From Adlercreutzia equolifaciens (GTDB taxonomy: Bacteria; Actinomycetota; Coriobacteriia; Coriobacteriales; Eggerthellaceae), in contig NZ_JARFIK010000002.1 in NCBI RefSeq assembly GCF_029076695.1, positions 372,001-436,000 of the forward strand: a stretch of DNA of 64,000 nucleotides, written 5' to 3'. The notes under the pieces were generated by a model. That model was not told the DNA's origin and did not search any database. It worked only from the letters and a program-made list of their open reading frames with translations. Positions 36,607 through 45,865 of this stretch are shown here, one piece after another (the first letter of the stretch is position 1; every line of letters begins with the position of its first letter). The position numbers and the translations under genes were made by a program.

Positions 36607-37800
36607 ATGGCAGCTGAACCGATAGTTTCTGTGGTGGTGCCGGTGTACAACACGGCCCCTTATGTGCGCGAGTGCTTGGACAGCCTGATCAATCAGACGT
36701 TGCGGGATATCGAGATCATCTGCGTAGACGACGGCTCCACCGATGGATCCGACGCCATTCTAGAGGAGTACGCGGCAGTTGATCCGCGCGTGCGCGTCAT
36801 TCGCCAGCAGAATCAATACGCCGGCGTGGCGCGCAACAACGGCATGGCTGCAGCCCGGGGCACCTATATCATGTTCTGCGATTCCGACGATTGGATGGCC
36901 CTGGACGCTTTGGAGCTGATGAGCAGCCAGGCAGAGCACGACCGCGCCGATATCTGCGTCTGCGGAGGCGAGCGGTTTTACGAAGGCATCGATCTAACGG
37001 TGACCGACCCGTCCTATCTGAACATGAAGCGTGTGCCCGAAGAGCTGCCGTTCAACCGCGAAAGCAACGAGGAGTTCATCTTCAGCTTCACCACCATCAT
37101 GATGTACAACAAGATGTATCGTCGGGCTTTTTTGCGCGAGCATCAGCTGGCTTATTCGTCGCGCCGCAACGGCGAGGACGTGGTTATCTCTGCCCTGGCG
37201 CTGTGGAAGGCGCAGCGCATTACGGTGGTGAACAAGTCGCTGGTGTGCTATCGCATCGATCGGTCCGACAGCCTGGTGGGAACACTGTCTCAGGATCCGC
37301 TGGGACCGTTGGAAAGCTGGCTTGAGGTGTACCGCGCCATCGGAAGCGAGCTGGGAGCCACCAAGCAGAGCTTTGACAGCAAGGTGGTGGGGGTGGCGCG
37401 GCACACGCTGCGCAACATCGCTTCCTCAGCAGGCATGGAGACCGGCGTGGCCTTCGTGCGCGACGTGATGTTCCCGGAAATGCGTATTGGCGTGCAGCCT
37501 GAGGGCTACTATCCCACGGAGCGGTACAACGAGTTCATTACCATGGTGCGGGATTTGCCCTTCAACGACTTCATGGCAGCATTCCTGTATATGACCGCTC
37601 GCGACTTGGAGTTGGAGAACGCGCGGAAGTTGTCGGCCCAGCAAAAGCTGCGAGCTGAGCGTCGCGAGCTGAAGGGTCAGCTGAAGACCGTTCGCGAAGA
37701 GCGCGACAAAGCGCGCAAGCGCGTGACAGCTTTGGAGGGAAGCACCTCGCTCAAGGTGGGACGCGCGCTGACGGCACCCTTCCGGGCTTTGAAGCGGTAG
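36607..37800 (+). CDS. Family 2 glycosyltransferase with coiled-coil and basic tail
   Basis: Soluble GT-A enzyme of 397 residues. The catalytic domain is in the first 220 residues: VSVVVPVYNTAPYVRECLDS, IICVDDGSTDGS, and the DxD in MFCDSDDWMALD. A helical region leads to a coiled coil (about 340-378) and ends in SLKVGRALTAPFRALKR, an amphipathic basic tail found almost unchanged in the GT at 39277. The tail may dock the enzyme on the membrane or on a partner. It has its own short leader (52 bases from the preceding gene) and converges on the minus-strand GT block; the gap 37801-37938 holds no further gene. Sugar specificity is unknown. Confidence 0.9.
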   Translation: MAAEPIVSVVVPVYNTAPYVRECLDSLINQTLRDIEIICVDDGSTDGSDAILEEYAAVDPRVRVIRQQNQYAGVARNNGMAAARGTYIMFCDSDDWMALDALELMSSQAEHDRADICVCGGERFYEGIDLTVTDPSYLNMKRVPEELPFNRESNEEFIFSFTTIMMYNKMYRRAFLREHQLAYSSRRNGEDVVISALALWKAQRITVVNKSLVCYRIDRSDSLVGTLSQDPLGPLESWLEVYRAIGSELGATKQSFDSKVVGVARHTLRNIASSAGMETGVAFVRDVMFPEMRIGVQPEGYYPTERYNEFITMVRDLPFNDFMAAFLYMTARDLELENARKLSAQQKLRAERRELKGQLKTVREERDKARKRVTALEGSTSLKVGRALTAPFRALKR

Positions 37801-37938
37801 GAGGGCGCCGCGGCATCCTTGCACCGTTGGGCTGCGCTCATCGTCTGACTAGAAGAGGATGACCCTCGGCGCATTCAGCCCGCGTTGTGACCTTCGCGTG
37901 GGATGCTCGATCTGGGGCTCCGCGCGAACGGAGGCCGA

Positions 37939-39270
37939 TTAGGCTTTATCGATATCGGTGTTTGCTGCCGTGTTGGCGTCGCGCTTTGAGCGCGTAAGGG
38001 TCTGGAGCTTGCGGGGAATGCGGCAGAGGGCGCGGCCGACGCGGTACTCAGCGGTATTCTGGGCTGCTTTCGCCTGTTGACGGGCTTCTTTAAGGGCGGC
38101 ATCCTTCTTCTTGAGGCGCTGCTTCAGCTTCTTTTCGGCTGCTTCGTGGCGCTGGCGCTCCTGGGCCAGCTGGACGCGCAAATCGCGTAACTCGTCCAGG
38201 CGTACGGCGGCGCGGTACACGGCGCGCTGGCGAATGTCCTCGGTGGTGCCGTACAGCTTGAACAGATACTCGTCGGCAGAGAGCTGCTTGAGGTCCTCCA
38301 CGAAGGCTCCGTAGCGCTCGGTAAGGTAGTCGCTCGGCTCTGCATCGAAAAGTCCCAGGTCTTTGGCGCCTCCCTCGGCGAGCGTGCGATAGACCAGCTG
38401 GAAGGCTTCGGCGGTGTTGAGGGTGTTCAGGTTGTAGAGGCAGCCGCCGGCAGCCCAGCTCGCATAGGTTTTCTGCAGGGGTTCGTACAGCCCCTGTTCT
38501 TCCAGGAAGGTTTTGAAGGCCAGGAAAGCGGCCAGAAAATCGAGGGGATGGTTGTCTTTGGCGGCCATGGTGTTCTGGCCGGTTCCTTTGCGGTGGAAGA
38601 CCAGCGCTTCGTCAAGCTGGGCAATGCGGTCGGCCAATAGCACGGCCGGCCCGGCGAACATGAGGTCCTCAGTGAGGTAGAGGTCCTGGTAGCGCAGCTG
38701 GTGCTTCCGTACGAAGTCCATGCGCAGCACCTTGTTCCAGGGGAAGTTCTGGCAGCTCTCCAGGATCCAGTCGGGGTTGTCGCGCCAGGAGATGACTTCG
38801 TCGGGGAACTTGCCGCGCAGGACGGTCCAGGACACTCGCAGGGGCGCTCCGACGCGCTCGTCGTACTCACAATGGGGGAGAACGGCCAGATCAGCTCCGG
38901 TTCGCTCCAGGAGCGCCACGGCCTTCTCGATAAGCGTTGGATCGCACCAGTCGTCGGCGTCGAAGCAGTAAAGGTAGGTGCCGTGCGCCTCCTCGATGCC
39001 GCGGTTGCGAGCTACGCCCGGGCCGGCGTTCCCCTGCTTGATCAATCGCAGGCGCGGGTCGCGGGCTGCGTAGTCGGCGATAAGGACGGCCGAGCCGTCG
39101 GAGGAGCCGTCGTCGACGCAGATGACCTCCAGGTTCTGGTAGGTTTGCCCCAGCAGGCTGTTCAGGCATTGGGCCAGGTCACGCTCGGCATTGTAGACGG
39201 GCACGACAATGGAGACCAAGGGGGTGGGGGCGCTCTCGGTGGTTGTGGTATCGGATCGCGCATCGATCAT
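37939..39270 (-). CDS. Family 2 glycosyltransferase with C-terminal coiled coil
   Basis: GT-A enzyme of 443 residues: VSIVVPVYNAERDLAQCLNS, VICVDDGSSDGSAV, and YCFDADDWCDPTL with the DxD. A strongly charged coiled coil occupies about residues 360-415 (AAEKKLKQRLKKKDAALKEA), and the tail EYRVGRALCRIPRKLQTLTR is a variant of the VGRAL end seen in neighbouring enzymes. It begins six bases after the stop of the large GT at 39277 on the same strand, so they form one transcript. It probably adds one sugar to the repeat unit; donor and linkage unknown. Confidence 0.9.
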   Translation of the reverse strand: MIDARSDTTTTESAPTPLVSIVVPVYNAERDLAQCLNSLLGQTYQNLEVICVDDGSSDGSAVLIADYAARDPRLRLIKQGNAGPGVARNRGIEEAHGTYLYCFDADDWCDPTLIEKAVALLERTGADLAVLPHCEYDERVGAPLRVSWTVLRGKFPDEVISWRDNPDWILESCQNFPWNKVLRMDFVRKHQLRYQDLYLTEDLMFAGPAVLLADRIAQLDEALVFHRKGTGQNTMAAKDNHPLDFLAAFLAFKTFLEEQGLYEPLQKTYASWAAGGCLYNLNTLNTAEAFQLVYRTLAEGGAKDLGLFDAEPSDYLTERYGAFVEDLKQLSADEYLFKLYGTTEDIRQRAVYRAAVRLDELRDLRVQLAQERQRHEAAEKKLKQRLKKKDAALKEARQQAKAAQNTAEYRVGRALCRIPRKLQTLTRSKRDANTAANTDIDKA

Positions 39271-39276
39271 AGCGGC

Positions 39277-41385
39277 CTACTTCCCGGAATGGTTGACAGA
39301 GCGCTTGAGAGCCCTTGCCGGAGCCGTTAGGGCGCGACCCACCTTGAACGAACTTGAGGAGCGGAGTTTCTCCAGATCACCCTGGGATTTCTCAAGCTTT
39401 TCCTGGGTCTTCTCAAGACGCGTCTCGGTTTTAGCGAGTGCCTTCTGGGTGCGCTTCAGCTCGCTGCCGCGCTCCTTCGCCTTCTCGCGCGCGGAAGCGA
39501 GCTTCTCTCGCGTGCTGGCAAGCGAGGTGGTGGCGGAGGCGAGGTCGGACTGCGCGCTGGCCAGCTGAATGGCGCGCACCTGCATCCCGTAGGAATAGAG
39601 CGCGGTCAGCCATGTCTGGAAATCCAGGGCATTGTCGTCATAGATGCCCTGATCATCTAGCTGCTCCTTGACGGTTTCGGCAATGGAGAGCAGCTCGTTC
39701 GGATCGGCAGCAAAGGGTTGATCACCCGTGCGCGTGACCACGCGGCCCGAAAGCACGGTGGCGCGAGCGACGGCCGAGAGCGCCTCCCTGGCAAAGGAGG
39801 CGACAGCATCGGGACCTTCGGGGAATGTGAAGTTGCTGCCGTTCAGGAACGATGCACGGAACATCTTGTTCGCAAGCAGCGTCGTATCGAAGCGCAGAAC
39901 GAAGCCGCGCGGGTCGTCGGCGCTACAGAGTTTGCCATGGCGCGGCCAGTCCAGAAGCGGGTTACCCGCTAGGGAGGGGCGCGTGCCCATCTTGTGCAGC
40001 CAGCGACAGGCGATGGCGTCCAGGTCGTCGCGATCGGCGGCGCGCACGAAGTACTCAAGGACGCGCGGCTCGGGACGATCGGCGGCCTCGACGAGCATGA
40101 GGTAGGTGCCGCACGCCTCCTTCAAGCCAGCGTTGAGCGCCTGGCCCGTGGTGGTGCAGGGAGGAAGGACGCGCACGCGCGGGTCGTCAAGGGCAACGGC
40201 GTCGACGCTGTTTGCGGAGGCCGGCGCGACGGGCGCCTCGGTGGCAGCAGGCCCCCCGGTCTTGAGGAGGTCGTCCGCGGTTGCCGCGCTTGCAGCCTCT
40301 CCCTCTTCGCAGGGTACGTAAAGGATCTCGATATCTTGGCTGGTGAAGGCCTTGACGCAGTTAAAGGCCGCTTCGTTGTCATCAGCGGAACCGTTGGCCG
40401 CAAAGACTACGCTGACGGCCGGTGCTCCTTCGGCCATGCGCGTGATGAACTCCAGATCGTTGCGCTTGAACACTTCCGGCGTGCAGTATCCCGCACGGTA
40501 GTCGGCGCCCAGTTCGCGCTCCATGACTTCGCTGAAGCTCTCTTTGAACTCGTCGGCGACGCGCTGAGCGTTCCAGTGGTAGGTGCGGTAGCGCAGCGAG
40601 GCCAGCGCCGCCCCCAGCGTATCGATCAGGTTGCGCTCGGCCAGGAATCGCTCGCATTCGGCCGCTTCATCGCAGATGGCGAAGACCTTGCTCTTCGAGT
40701 TCGACGACGACGCCTCGTTGTCGCGGTTGTACAGGATGACCGGGGTTTCCGTGAGCATGACGCGCTTGGCCAGGGCCCAGGTTTTGAAGCCGAAGGCGGT
40801 GTCCTGGTACGACGCGCCCGGCGTCTCGGTGAACCAAAGGCCGTTGTCGGTCAGGAAGCTGCGGCGGTAGAGCCCGGTCCACAAGCTGGGATTCACCCAG
40901 AAGCAGACGGGGAAGTTCGCGGGGTCGAACACTTCGTCGAAGGGGAGCGGGGGCTGCTGCTCCGAGCAGAACGCACTGGCGCCCTTGTGGGGGTCGTACA
41001 GCGACTCGGTGCCGTGGTAGCAGCGAATATACGAGCCGCGCACCATGTCCAGGTCGTTGTCCTGGGCCAGGTCAAGCAGAGTTTGCCAGGCGCCGTCGCA
41101 GACGCGGTCGTCGGATTCCAGGATGCCCACGTAGGTGCCGCGCGCTGCGCGCAGGCCGTCGTTCATGGCGGCGCCGTAGCCGGCGTTCTCCTTGTTGATG
41201 ACGCGGATGCGGCTGTCCTGGGCGGCGAACTGCTGCAAGATTTCCGGAGAGGAATCGGTGGATCCGTCGTTGACGCAGATGATTTCAAGGCCGGGGATGT
41301 CCTGGGCCAAGGCGCTTTCCAGGCACGCGGCCAGATAGCGCTCCACGTTGTACACCGGCATGATGATGGAAAGCACAGGCTCCAT
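39277..41385 (-). CDS. Two-domain family 2 glycosyltransferase
   Basis: Protein of 702 residues. The first GT-A domain is intact: MEPVLSIIMPVYNVERYLAA, IICVNDGSTDSSPE and ILESDDR. A second Rossmann-like domain begins near residue 320 (APAVSVVFAANGSADDNEA) and continues through GTYLMLVEAADRPEPRV, where the DxD equivalent is replaced by EAADR, so it may be inactive or a binding module. Residues about 610-685 form a long coiled coil (TREKLASAREKAKERGS), and the chain ends in SSFKVGRALTAPARALKRSV. ATG 41385 follows AAGGGGA; the frame opens earlier at 41481 without support. It is first of a two-gene minus-strand unit. Confidence 0.88.
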   Translation of the reverse strand: MEPVLSIIMPVYNVERYLAACLESALAQDIPGLEIICVNDGSTDSSPEILQQFAAQDSRIRVINKENAGYGAAMNDGLRAARGTYVGILESDDRVCDGAWQTLLDLAQDNDLDMVRGSYIRCYHGTESLYDPHKGASAFCSEQQPPLPFDEVFDPANFPVCFWVNPSLWTGLYRRSFLTDNGLWFTETPGASYQDTAFGFKTWALAKRVMLTETPVILYNRDNEASSSNSKSKVFAICDEAAECERFLAERNLIDTLGAALASLRYRTYHWNAQRVADEFKESFSEVMERELGADYRAGYCTPEVFKRNDLEFITRMAEGAPAVSVVFAANGSADDNEAAFNCVKAFTSQDIEILYVPCEEGEAASAATADDLLKTGGPAATEAPVAPASANSVDAVALDDPRVRVLPPCTTTGQALNAGLKEACGTYLMLVEAADRPEPRVLEYFVRAADRDDLDAIACRWLHKMGTRPSLAGNPLLDWPRHGKLCSADDPRGFVLRFDTTLLANKMFRASFLNGSNFTFPEGPDAVASFAREALSAVARATVLSGRVVTRTGDQPFAADPNELLSIAETVKEQLDDQGIYDDNALDFQTWLTALYSYGMQVRAIQLASAQSDLASATTSLASTREKLASAREKAKERGSELKRTQKALAKTETRLEKTQEKLEKSQGDLEKLRSSSSFKVGRALTAPARALKRSVNHSGK

Positions 41386-41833
41386 GGGTCCCCTTAGCAA
41401 CAGGTTCGAACGGTAGATGCTGGCTGCTGCCGATGGGCGTCTGCATGGCTGCATGCAGTTGCGCCAAGTTGGAGGCGACACAAGCAGTGCGCCAGCAGCC
41501 TACCAGCACTCGTATTCTACCGCGCAATTCAGACGCTTCTGCAGTGGAAGAGCTAACGCGATAGCAAAAATGCAGGCTGATGGCGAGGACGGCTTTTGGC
41601 TGTCGCGAAAGGCGGCCGCTCTGGTGCCTTACGTGTGCTGCAAGCCTGAGGCGCATGGAGGGGTTGCTGTCGCGTCCTCTGCGTCCCGGTTCTCTTTCTC
41701 TATGTTGTTGCGAGCTGCGATTTGCGTCGTGAATCGCTCCGGGTTGCCACTGGCCGCTATGTCTGTGCCACAGCTTCGTTCGACTTGTCGCTAGCTACGG
41801 GACCTGCGCTGCGGCTCATCCCGTTGTGAGGCG

Positions 41834-42086
41834 CTCCAAAAATGCGATTTTGTAAAACCCGAAGGCGCGCAACTGAAAATCCGTTGCAAAAGTTCGATTC
41901 TGCACCGCTGAAAGTCGCCTGAGGCGCGTTGCGATTTGCGTCGACATGCGTTTGCCCAGGTCGCGAAAGACTGACAGCTGACCTTCACTCGGTCGGTGCC
42001 GTCGCTATGGTGCAAAATCGCACGTTTACAACGGATTTTTGAATTCGGAGAGCAAGAAATTACAAAACCGTGTTTTTGCAGCATGG
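41834..42086. repeat. Nested palindromic intergenic element, copy 1
   Basis: An inverted pair of units of about 75 bp (41834-41910 and 42006-42086) around a core of about 95 bp with TTTGCCCAGGT. Each unit holds AAAATCCGTTG and a CGATTTTGCACC-like end; the outer part reads TGCAAAAACACGGTTTTG in the right unit (reverse strand). The same element recurs at 48206 and 51530. The rest of the 982-base gap 41386-42367 shows no gene I can support. Confidence 0.8.
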
Positions 42087-42367
42087 AGGGGAGCGAAGAA
42101 AGCGTTTGGCATCGTGTGGAGCCGCTGAAAATGGCGATTTTGCTGTTCTCGTCTGCGCGTGCCGAGAGCAGTCCCTCGGCAGCGGAGGAGCGGCGCTCCC
42201 CCTCGGCAGTGTGCAGATCGAGACAACCCTTTCTTGACACCGTCCAGGTGGCGGTGCCTCCTCTCGGTAGCATAGCGGGTTTCGCGATGCTCACGTTTTT
42301 CTGCCCTCGCACCAGCAAGAACTAATGCTCGGTTATACTGAAAAGCTGCTTTTGGGAGGGAGCCGCT

Positions 42368-43774
42368 ATGGGAGCAAACTTGACGCATAATGGCGCTGAG
42401 CGTGCACGACTTGTGCTGGGCTTCGGCATATTCTGGTCCTTGACTAAGGGCTACATGAACAGTCAAGTGTTCTCTTTTCCTGACCGGTCCGGGGGCGAGG
42501 GATCGCTCTTCTTGTTATACCTGATCGTGTCATCTCTCTTTGCTGTTGGACTTCTTGTGTTCGGTGTTCGCCGCGGCGCTCGGCTTTTGGTGCCAGCCTG
42601 GATTCCCGCTCTTTGCGCATGTGCGGGCTTGCTGCTGCTGTCAGGCTCGACGCTTTCGTTGAGTGCCGTTGGGTGTTTGCTTTGCTCGGTGGGAATGACG
42701 GGCTTGTTCGTGCTCTGGTTTAGGGCGTTGAGTGCTTCTTTACGCGGCAACGTGCTGGTCAATGTGGCACTTGGCTTTTTGGCAGGGAACGTCTTTGCTT
42801 GGGGCTACGAATTCGTGGAAGGTCCCATTGTCTACGCAGTATTCGTGGTGCTCCTTTTCGTCGACGCCCTTCTGTGCGTTTCTCCTGATAATACGGGTGG
42901 CCAAGAGGAGGAAGACGGGCGGCTTGTTCTGGGTCACGCTCTCAAGCTGCCCGCTATGGCGCTGGTAAGTTTCGCCACAATCTCTATCATCTCAATTGCC
43001 ATGAGCTACATCGCTCTTTTTGAGCGCCAAGTTCCCATTGGCGCGCAGATTTGGATTCATTTGATTGGGCCGACGCTGGGGTCGGCTTTGGCGCTTCTTC
43101 TCGTTCGCACATTCAAAAGTCGGATTAACGGCTCTCAAGTTGTCATATTTCTGATGGCCACGTTGATTCTCTTTGTGCCGATTCTCCAGTCGTCGTACGT
43201 GACTATTTTCAAGTTGCTCTCCATGGCTGCGGTGGAGTTTCTCTTCGTGCAGGCGGTTGCGCTCTGTGCTTATGAGGCTCAGCGACATGGTGTTGTAAGC
43301 GTGCCCTTGGGCGCTGTGTGCTGGGGTGTGCTGTCTCTCTCGACGGGGGTTGGCGCCGTGCTGGGGCGCATTTGCTCGCAGCTTTCGTTGGACGAGGCGC
43401 TTTTCTACGGTTGCCTTGCGATGGTGTTCGCCTACCTGATTATTATCGCGCTGGTTTTCGCCGTTGTTGCCCCGGCGCGCAAACGTCGTAGCGAGGCCAA
43501 GCCGAACGAAAGCACTGAAACGATTGTTTCGGTGCCTGCTATCACCCCTCCCAGTATCGACGATATCGTCGGCTCCCTGGTCCAAAGCCATGGATTGACG
43601 CCGCGTGAGCAGGATGTGCTCAAGCTCTTGGCGGTAGGACGCAGTGGTACCTACATAGCTGAAACGCTGTGTATTTCGCCCGATACCGTCAAAGGTCACA
43701 CGCGTCGCATTTACGCCAAGCTTGATGTTCACTCGAAACAGGAGCTTCTTGACTTATTCCAGTTCAACAAGTGA
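42368..43774 (+). CDS. LuxR-family regulator with polytopic membrane N-terminus
   Basis: Protein of 468 residues: about 12 TM helices over residues 1-370, then a cytosolic LuxR/GerE helix-turn-helix of about 65 residues (GLTPREQDVLKLLAVGRSGT, then TLCISPDTVKGHTRRIYAKL). This fusion of an MFS-like membrane sensor to LuxR DNA binding is abundant in Eggerthellaceae, usually beside a reductase operon it is thought to control. Here the FAD-dependent reductase starts 165 bases downstream in the same direction. GGGAGGGAG precedes the ATG, and TATACT (42334-42339) is a possible -10. The inducer is presumably the substrate of the reductase (inference). Confidence 0.9.
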   Translation: MGANLTHNGAERARLVLGFGIFWSLTKGYMNSQVFSFPDRSGGEGSLFLLYLIVSSLFAVGLLVFGVRRGARLLVPAWIPALCACAGLLLLSGSTLSLSAVGCLLCSVGMTGLFVLWFRALSASLRGNVLVNVALGFLAGNVFAWGYEFVEGPIVYAVFVVLLFVDALLCVSPDNTGGQEEEDGRLVLGHALKLPAMALVSFATISIISIAMSYIALFERQVPIGAQIWIHLIGPTLGSALALLLVRTFKSRINGSQVVIFLMATLILFVPILQSSYVTIFKLLSMAAVEFLFVQAVALCAYEAQRHGVVSVPLGAVCWGVLSLSTGVGAVLGRICSQLSLDEALFYGCLAMVFAYLIIIALVFAVVAPARKRRSEAKPNESTETIVSVPAITPPSIDDIVGSLVQSHGLTPREQDVLKLLAVGRSGTYIAETLCISPDTVKGHTRRIYAKLDVHSKQELLDLFQFNK

Positions 43775-43939
43775 ATGATCCCGTATTTTGCATCGAAAAA
43801 TAGATAGCCCAAAAGGGGTTGGATGCAGAAAACAGCCCCAAAGGTGGCTTTTGCTCTTGTTGCTCTCTGGTTATGGTGATCCTCGTTGGGCGTCCTCATT
43901 GTGCGGCGTCCGGAGGGAGTATCAAAAGGAGGGTCAATC

Positions 43940-45613
43940 ATGACTATTTCACGACGCGATTTTTTGAAAGCGGGCGGCGCGGGAGCATTTGCGGTATGCG
44001 CCACAGGAGCTTTGGCGGGTTGCGCTTCTCAGCCAGCTGCCAATGACGATCCCGAGTTGAGCGAAACGGGCACGGATGCTACGGCAGGAGCGGAGGCGAA
44101 CGTCGATCTGACGCGCGACACTCATCCCTTCGCCATTGAGGGCACCCCGGCAGACCAGGCCGCGGGCTTGGAGACGGTGTCGTGCGACTATTTGGTCATC
44201 GGCTCAGGCGTGTGCGGCTTGACCACGGCGGCTCATGCGGCTGAGCTTGGCAACCAGGTTATTGTGCTTGAAAAGGCAACGAGCGATGGCGGCGCCACCT
44301 CTTACACAGAGGCGCATTTTGCGCTCGACACATGCAAGTACGTCAAGGAGCAGGGCCACAAAACATGGACCATCAAAGAGGCCTACGACTACTTCATGCA
44401 CTTCAACAATTACCGTCCCGACGGGATGCTGGTCAGCTCGTTCTTGCGTCACTGCAATGAGCCCTATGACTGGTTCATCGACAAGGGCGCCCAGGTGAAC
44501 ACGCTGCTCTACTCGCTGGCCGGCCCCAATACCGGTGCGGGTATGTTCTTCGAAGGAAAAGCTGCCGCGTTGGCCGATATCTGCCGTCAGATTTTGGCGG
44601 AAAACGGGGGAGAGATTGTAACGGGGACGCCGGCAACCAGCTTGGTCGTGGATGCCGACGGCGCTGTGGTGGGCGCCGTTGCCGGTGCAGCTGATTCCCC
44701 TACGTACTACCAGGCGAAAGCTGTTTTTGTGGCTACGGGCGGCTTTGGGCGCAATGCCGAAATGGTTCACTACTATCTGGGCTCCAAGGGCGATGCTGCT
44801 TTTGTGGGTGACGAGCAGCTTGAGCATGACGGCGACGGCATCAATATGATGCTGGGTGTCGGCGCCACTAACGGTGGCCTGGAGTGGTCCCAGGGCCAGA
44901 CGCCGAACGTTGACGGCGGCGTTCCCTATGGAGACCCCATTGACCGAGCGGCGAGCGAGCCGTATCTGTGGATCAACAAGTACGGCAAGCGAGTGGGATG
45001 CGAGAGCTTCACCAATCTCACGATCCCGTTCAACTTTGCCTCCTACGCGCCTGGTCACTGCTACTACAACGTTTTCGATGCCGATATGGTAAAGCGCATG
45101 GAGACCGAGAACTTCTTCTGCCAGAGCCGTGGGCTGCCTTACACGTTTGATCCCGAGCCGGGCATGGGGGAGGCCCTCGACGCTGGGGCTGCAGCGGGCA
45201 ATTGCTTCAAGGCCGATACTCTTGAGGACTTGGCGTCCCAAACCGGTATCGAAGCGGCGGCGCTGGTCCAGAGCATCGACGAGTACAACGCCCTGTGCGA
45301 CAAGGGCGAGGACGACATCTTCTTCAAGGATGCTTCGATGCTGCTCCCGATCAAGACGGCGCCGTTCTACGCCATCAAGTGCATTCCTTCGCGTCTTTCC
45401 ACGCTGTGCGGCGTTAAGGTGAACGAGGATTTGCAGGTGACCGACGCAAATGGCAAGCCCATTGCGGGCCTGTATGCCGGCGGTCTAGATTCTGGCGGAT
45501 TCTTCACTACGGACTACAACCATGCGTTCTCTGGCTCGGCATCTTCCTTCTCGTACTTCTCGGGATATCACGGAGCCGAGGCGGCTGATAAGTTCATCAA
45601 GCAGACCGCTTAA
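43940..45613 (+). CDS. Tat-exported FAD-dependent reductase (fumarate-reductase flavoprotein-like)
   Basis: Exported flavoprotein of 557 residues. The N-terminus has a twin-arginine motif (SRRDFLKAG) and a lipobox-like LAGC near residue 28, so it may be a lipoprotein. The FAD domain starts near residue 85 (CDYLVIGSGVCGLTTAAHAA, then VIVLEKATSDGGATSY). The C-terminal block AGLYAGGLDSGGFFTTDYNH with FSGSASS closes the FAD site. There is no CxxCH haem domain and no FMN-binding domain, so electrons must come from a separate carrier. Family members reduce fumarate, urocanate, cinnamates, steroids or drugs; the substrate cannot be told. GGAGGG stands six bases before the ATG; the upstream LuxR-type gene is the likely regulator. 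Confidence 0.9.
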   Translation: MTISRRDFLKAGGAGAFAVCATGALAGCASQPAANDDPELSETGTDATAGAEANVDLTRDTHPFAIEGTPADQAAGLETVSCDYLVIGSGVCGLTTAAHAAELGNQVIVLEKATSDGGATSYTEAHFALDTCKYVKEQGHKTWTIKEAYDYFMHFNNYRPDGMLVSSFLRHCNEPYDWFIDKGAQVNTLLYSLAGPNTGAGMFFEGKAAALADICRQILAENGGEIVTGTPATSLVVDADGAVVGAVAGAADSPTYYQAKAVFVATGGFGRNAEMVHYYLGSKGDAAFVGDEQLEHDGDGINMMLGVGATNGGLEWSQGQTPNVDGGVPYGDPIDRAASEPYLWINKYGKRVGCESFTNLTIPFNFASYAPGHCYYNVFDADMVKRMETENFFCQSRGLPYTFDPEPGMGEALDAGAAAGNCFKADTLEDLASQTGIEAAALVQSIDEYNALCDKGEDDIFFKDASMLLPIKTAPFYAIKCIPSRLSTLCGVKVNEDLQVTDANGKPIAGLYAGGLDSGGFFTTDYNHAFSGSASSFSYFSGYHGAEAADKFIKQTA

Positions 45614-45633
45614 GCTTCGCTTTTGCCCTCCCG

Positions 45634-45672
45634 GTAAGCGCCCGTCGGCCTTTAGGCCGTGCGGGCGCTTAC
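45634..45672 (+). terminator. Intrinsic terminator after the FAD reductase
   Basis: GTAAGCGCCCG pairs with CGGGCGCTTAC, with an inner CGGCC-TTTA-GGCCG hairpin stacked inside. The run after it (TACTTGG) is weak in T, so efficiency is uncertain. Confidence 0.7.
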
Positions 45673-45795
45673 TACTTGGCGTGGAGAAGGGAGGGCGCGG
45701 CAGTGGGCCTCTTCCTCTTGCTGCCTGCACTTCGAAATGTGCTTTACGTGCTGGCTTCTTCCCTGTTAGAAGATGCCTTTTGACGGGTCGTCGGC

Positions 45796-45824
45796 TTGTG
45801 GACGGGGCGTCATTATCCTATACT
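45796..45824 (+). promoter_or_regulatory. Promoter of the CAP/SLH surface protein gene
   Basis: TTGTGG (45796-45801), a 17-base spacer and TATACT (45819-45824) lie 42 bases before the start codon at 45866. Confidence 0.65.
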
Positions 45825-45865
45825 GACTAACAATGATTGCGCAGGTCAAATTAAAGGGAGTAGAA

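Noticed and set aside
41417-42325. Several frames of 100-175 codons in the gap before the LuxR-type gene
   Set aside because: They run through the palindromic element, lack SDs and have no domain signature; the palindrome explains openness on both strands.
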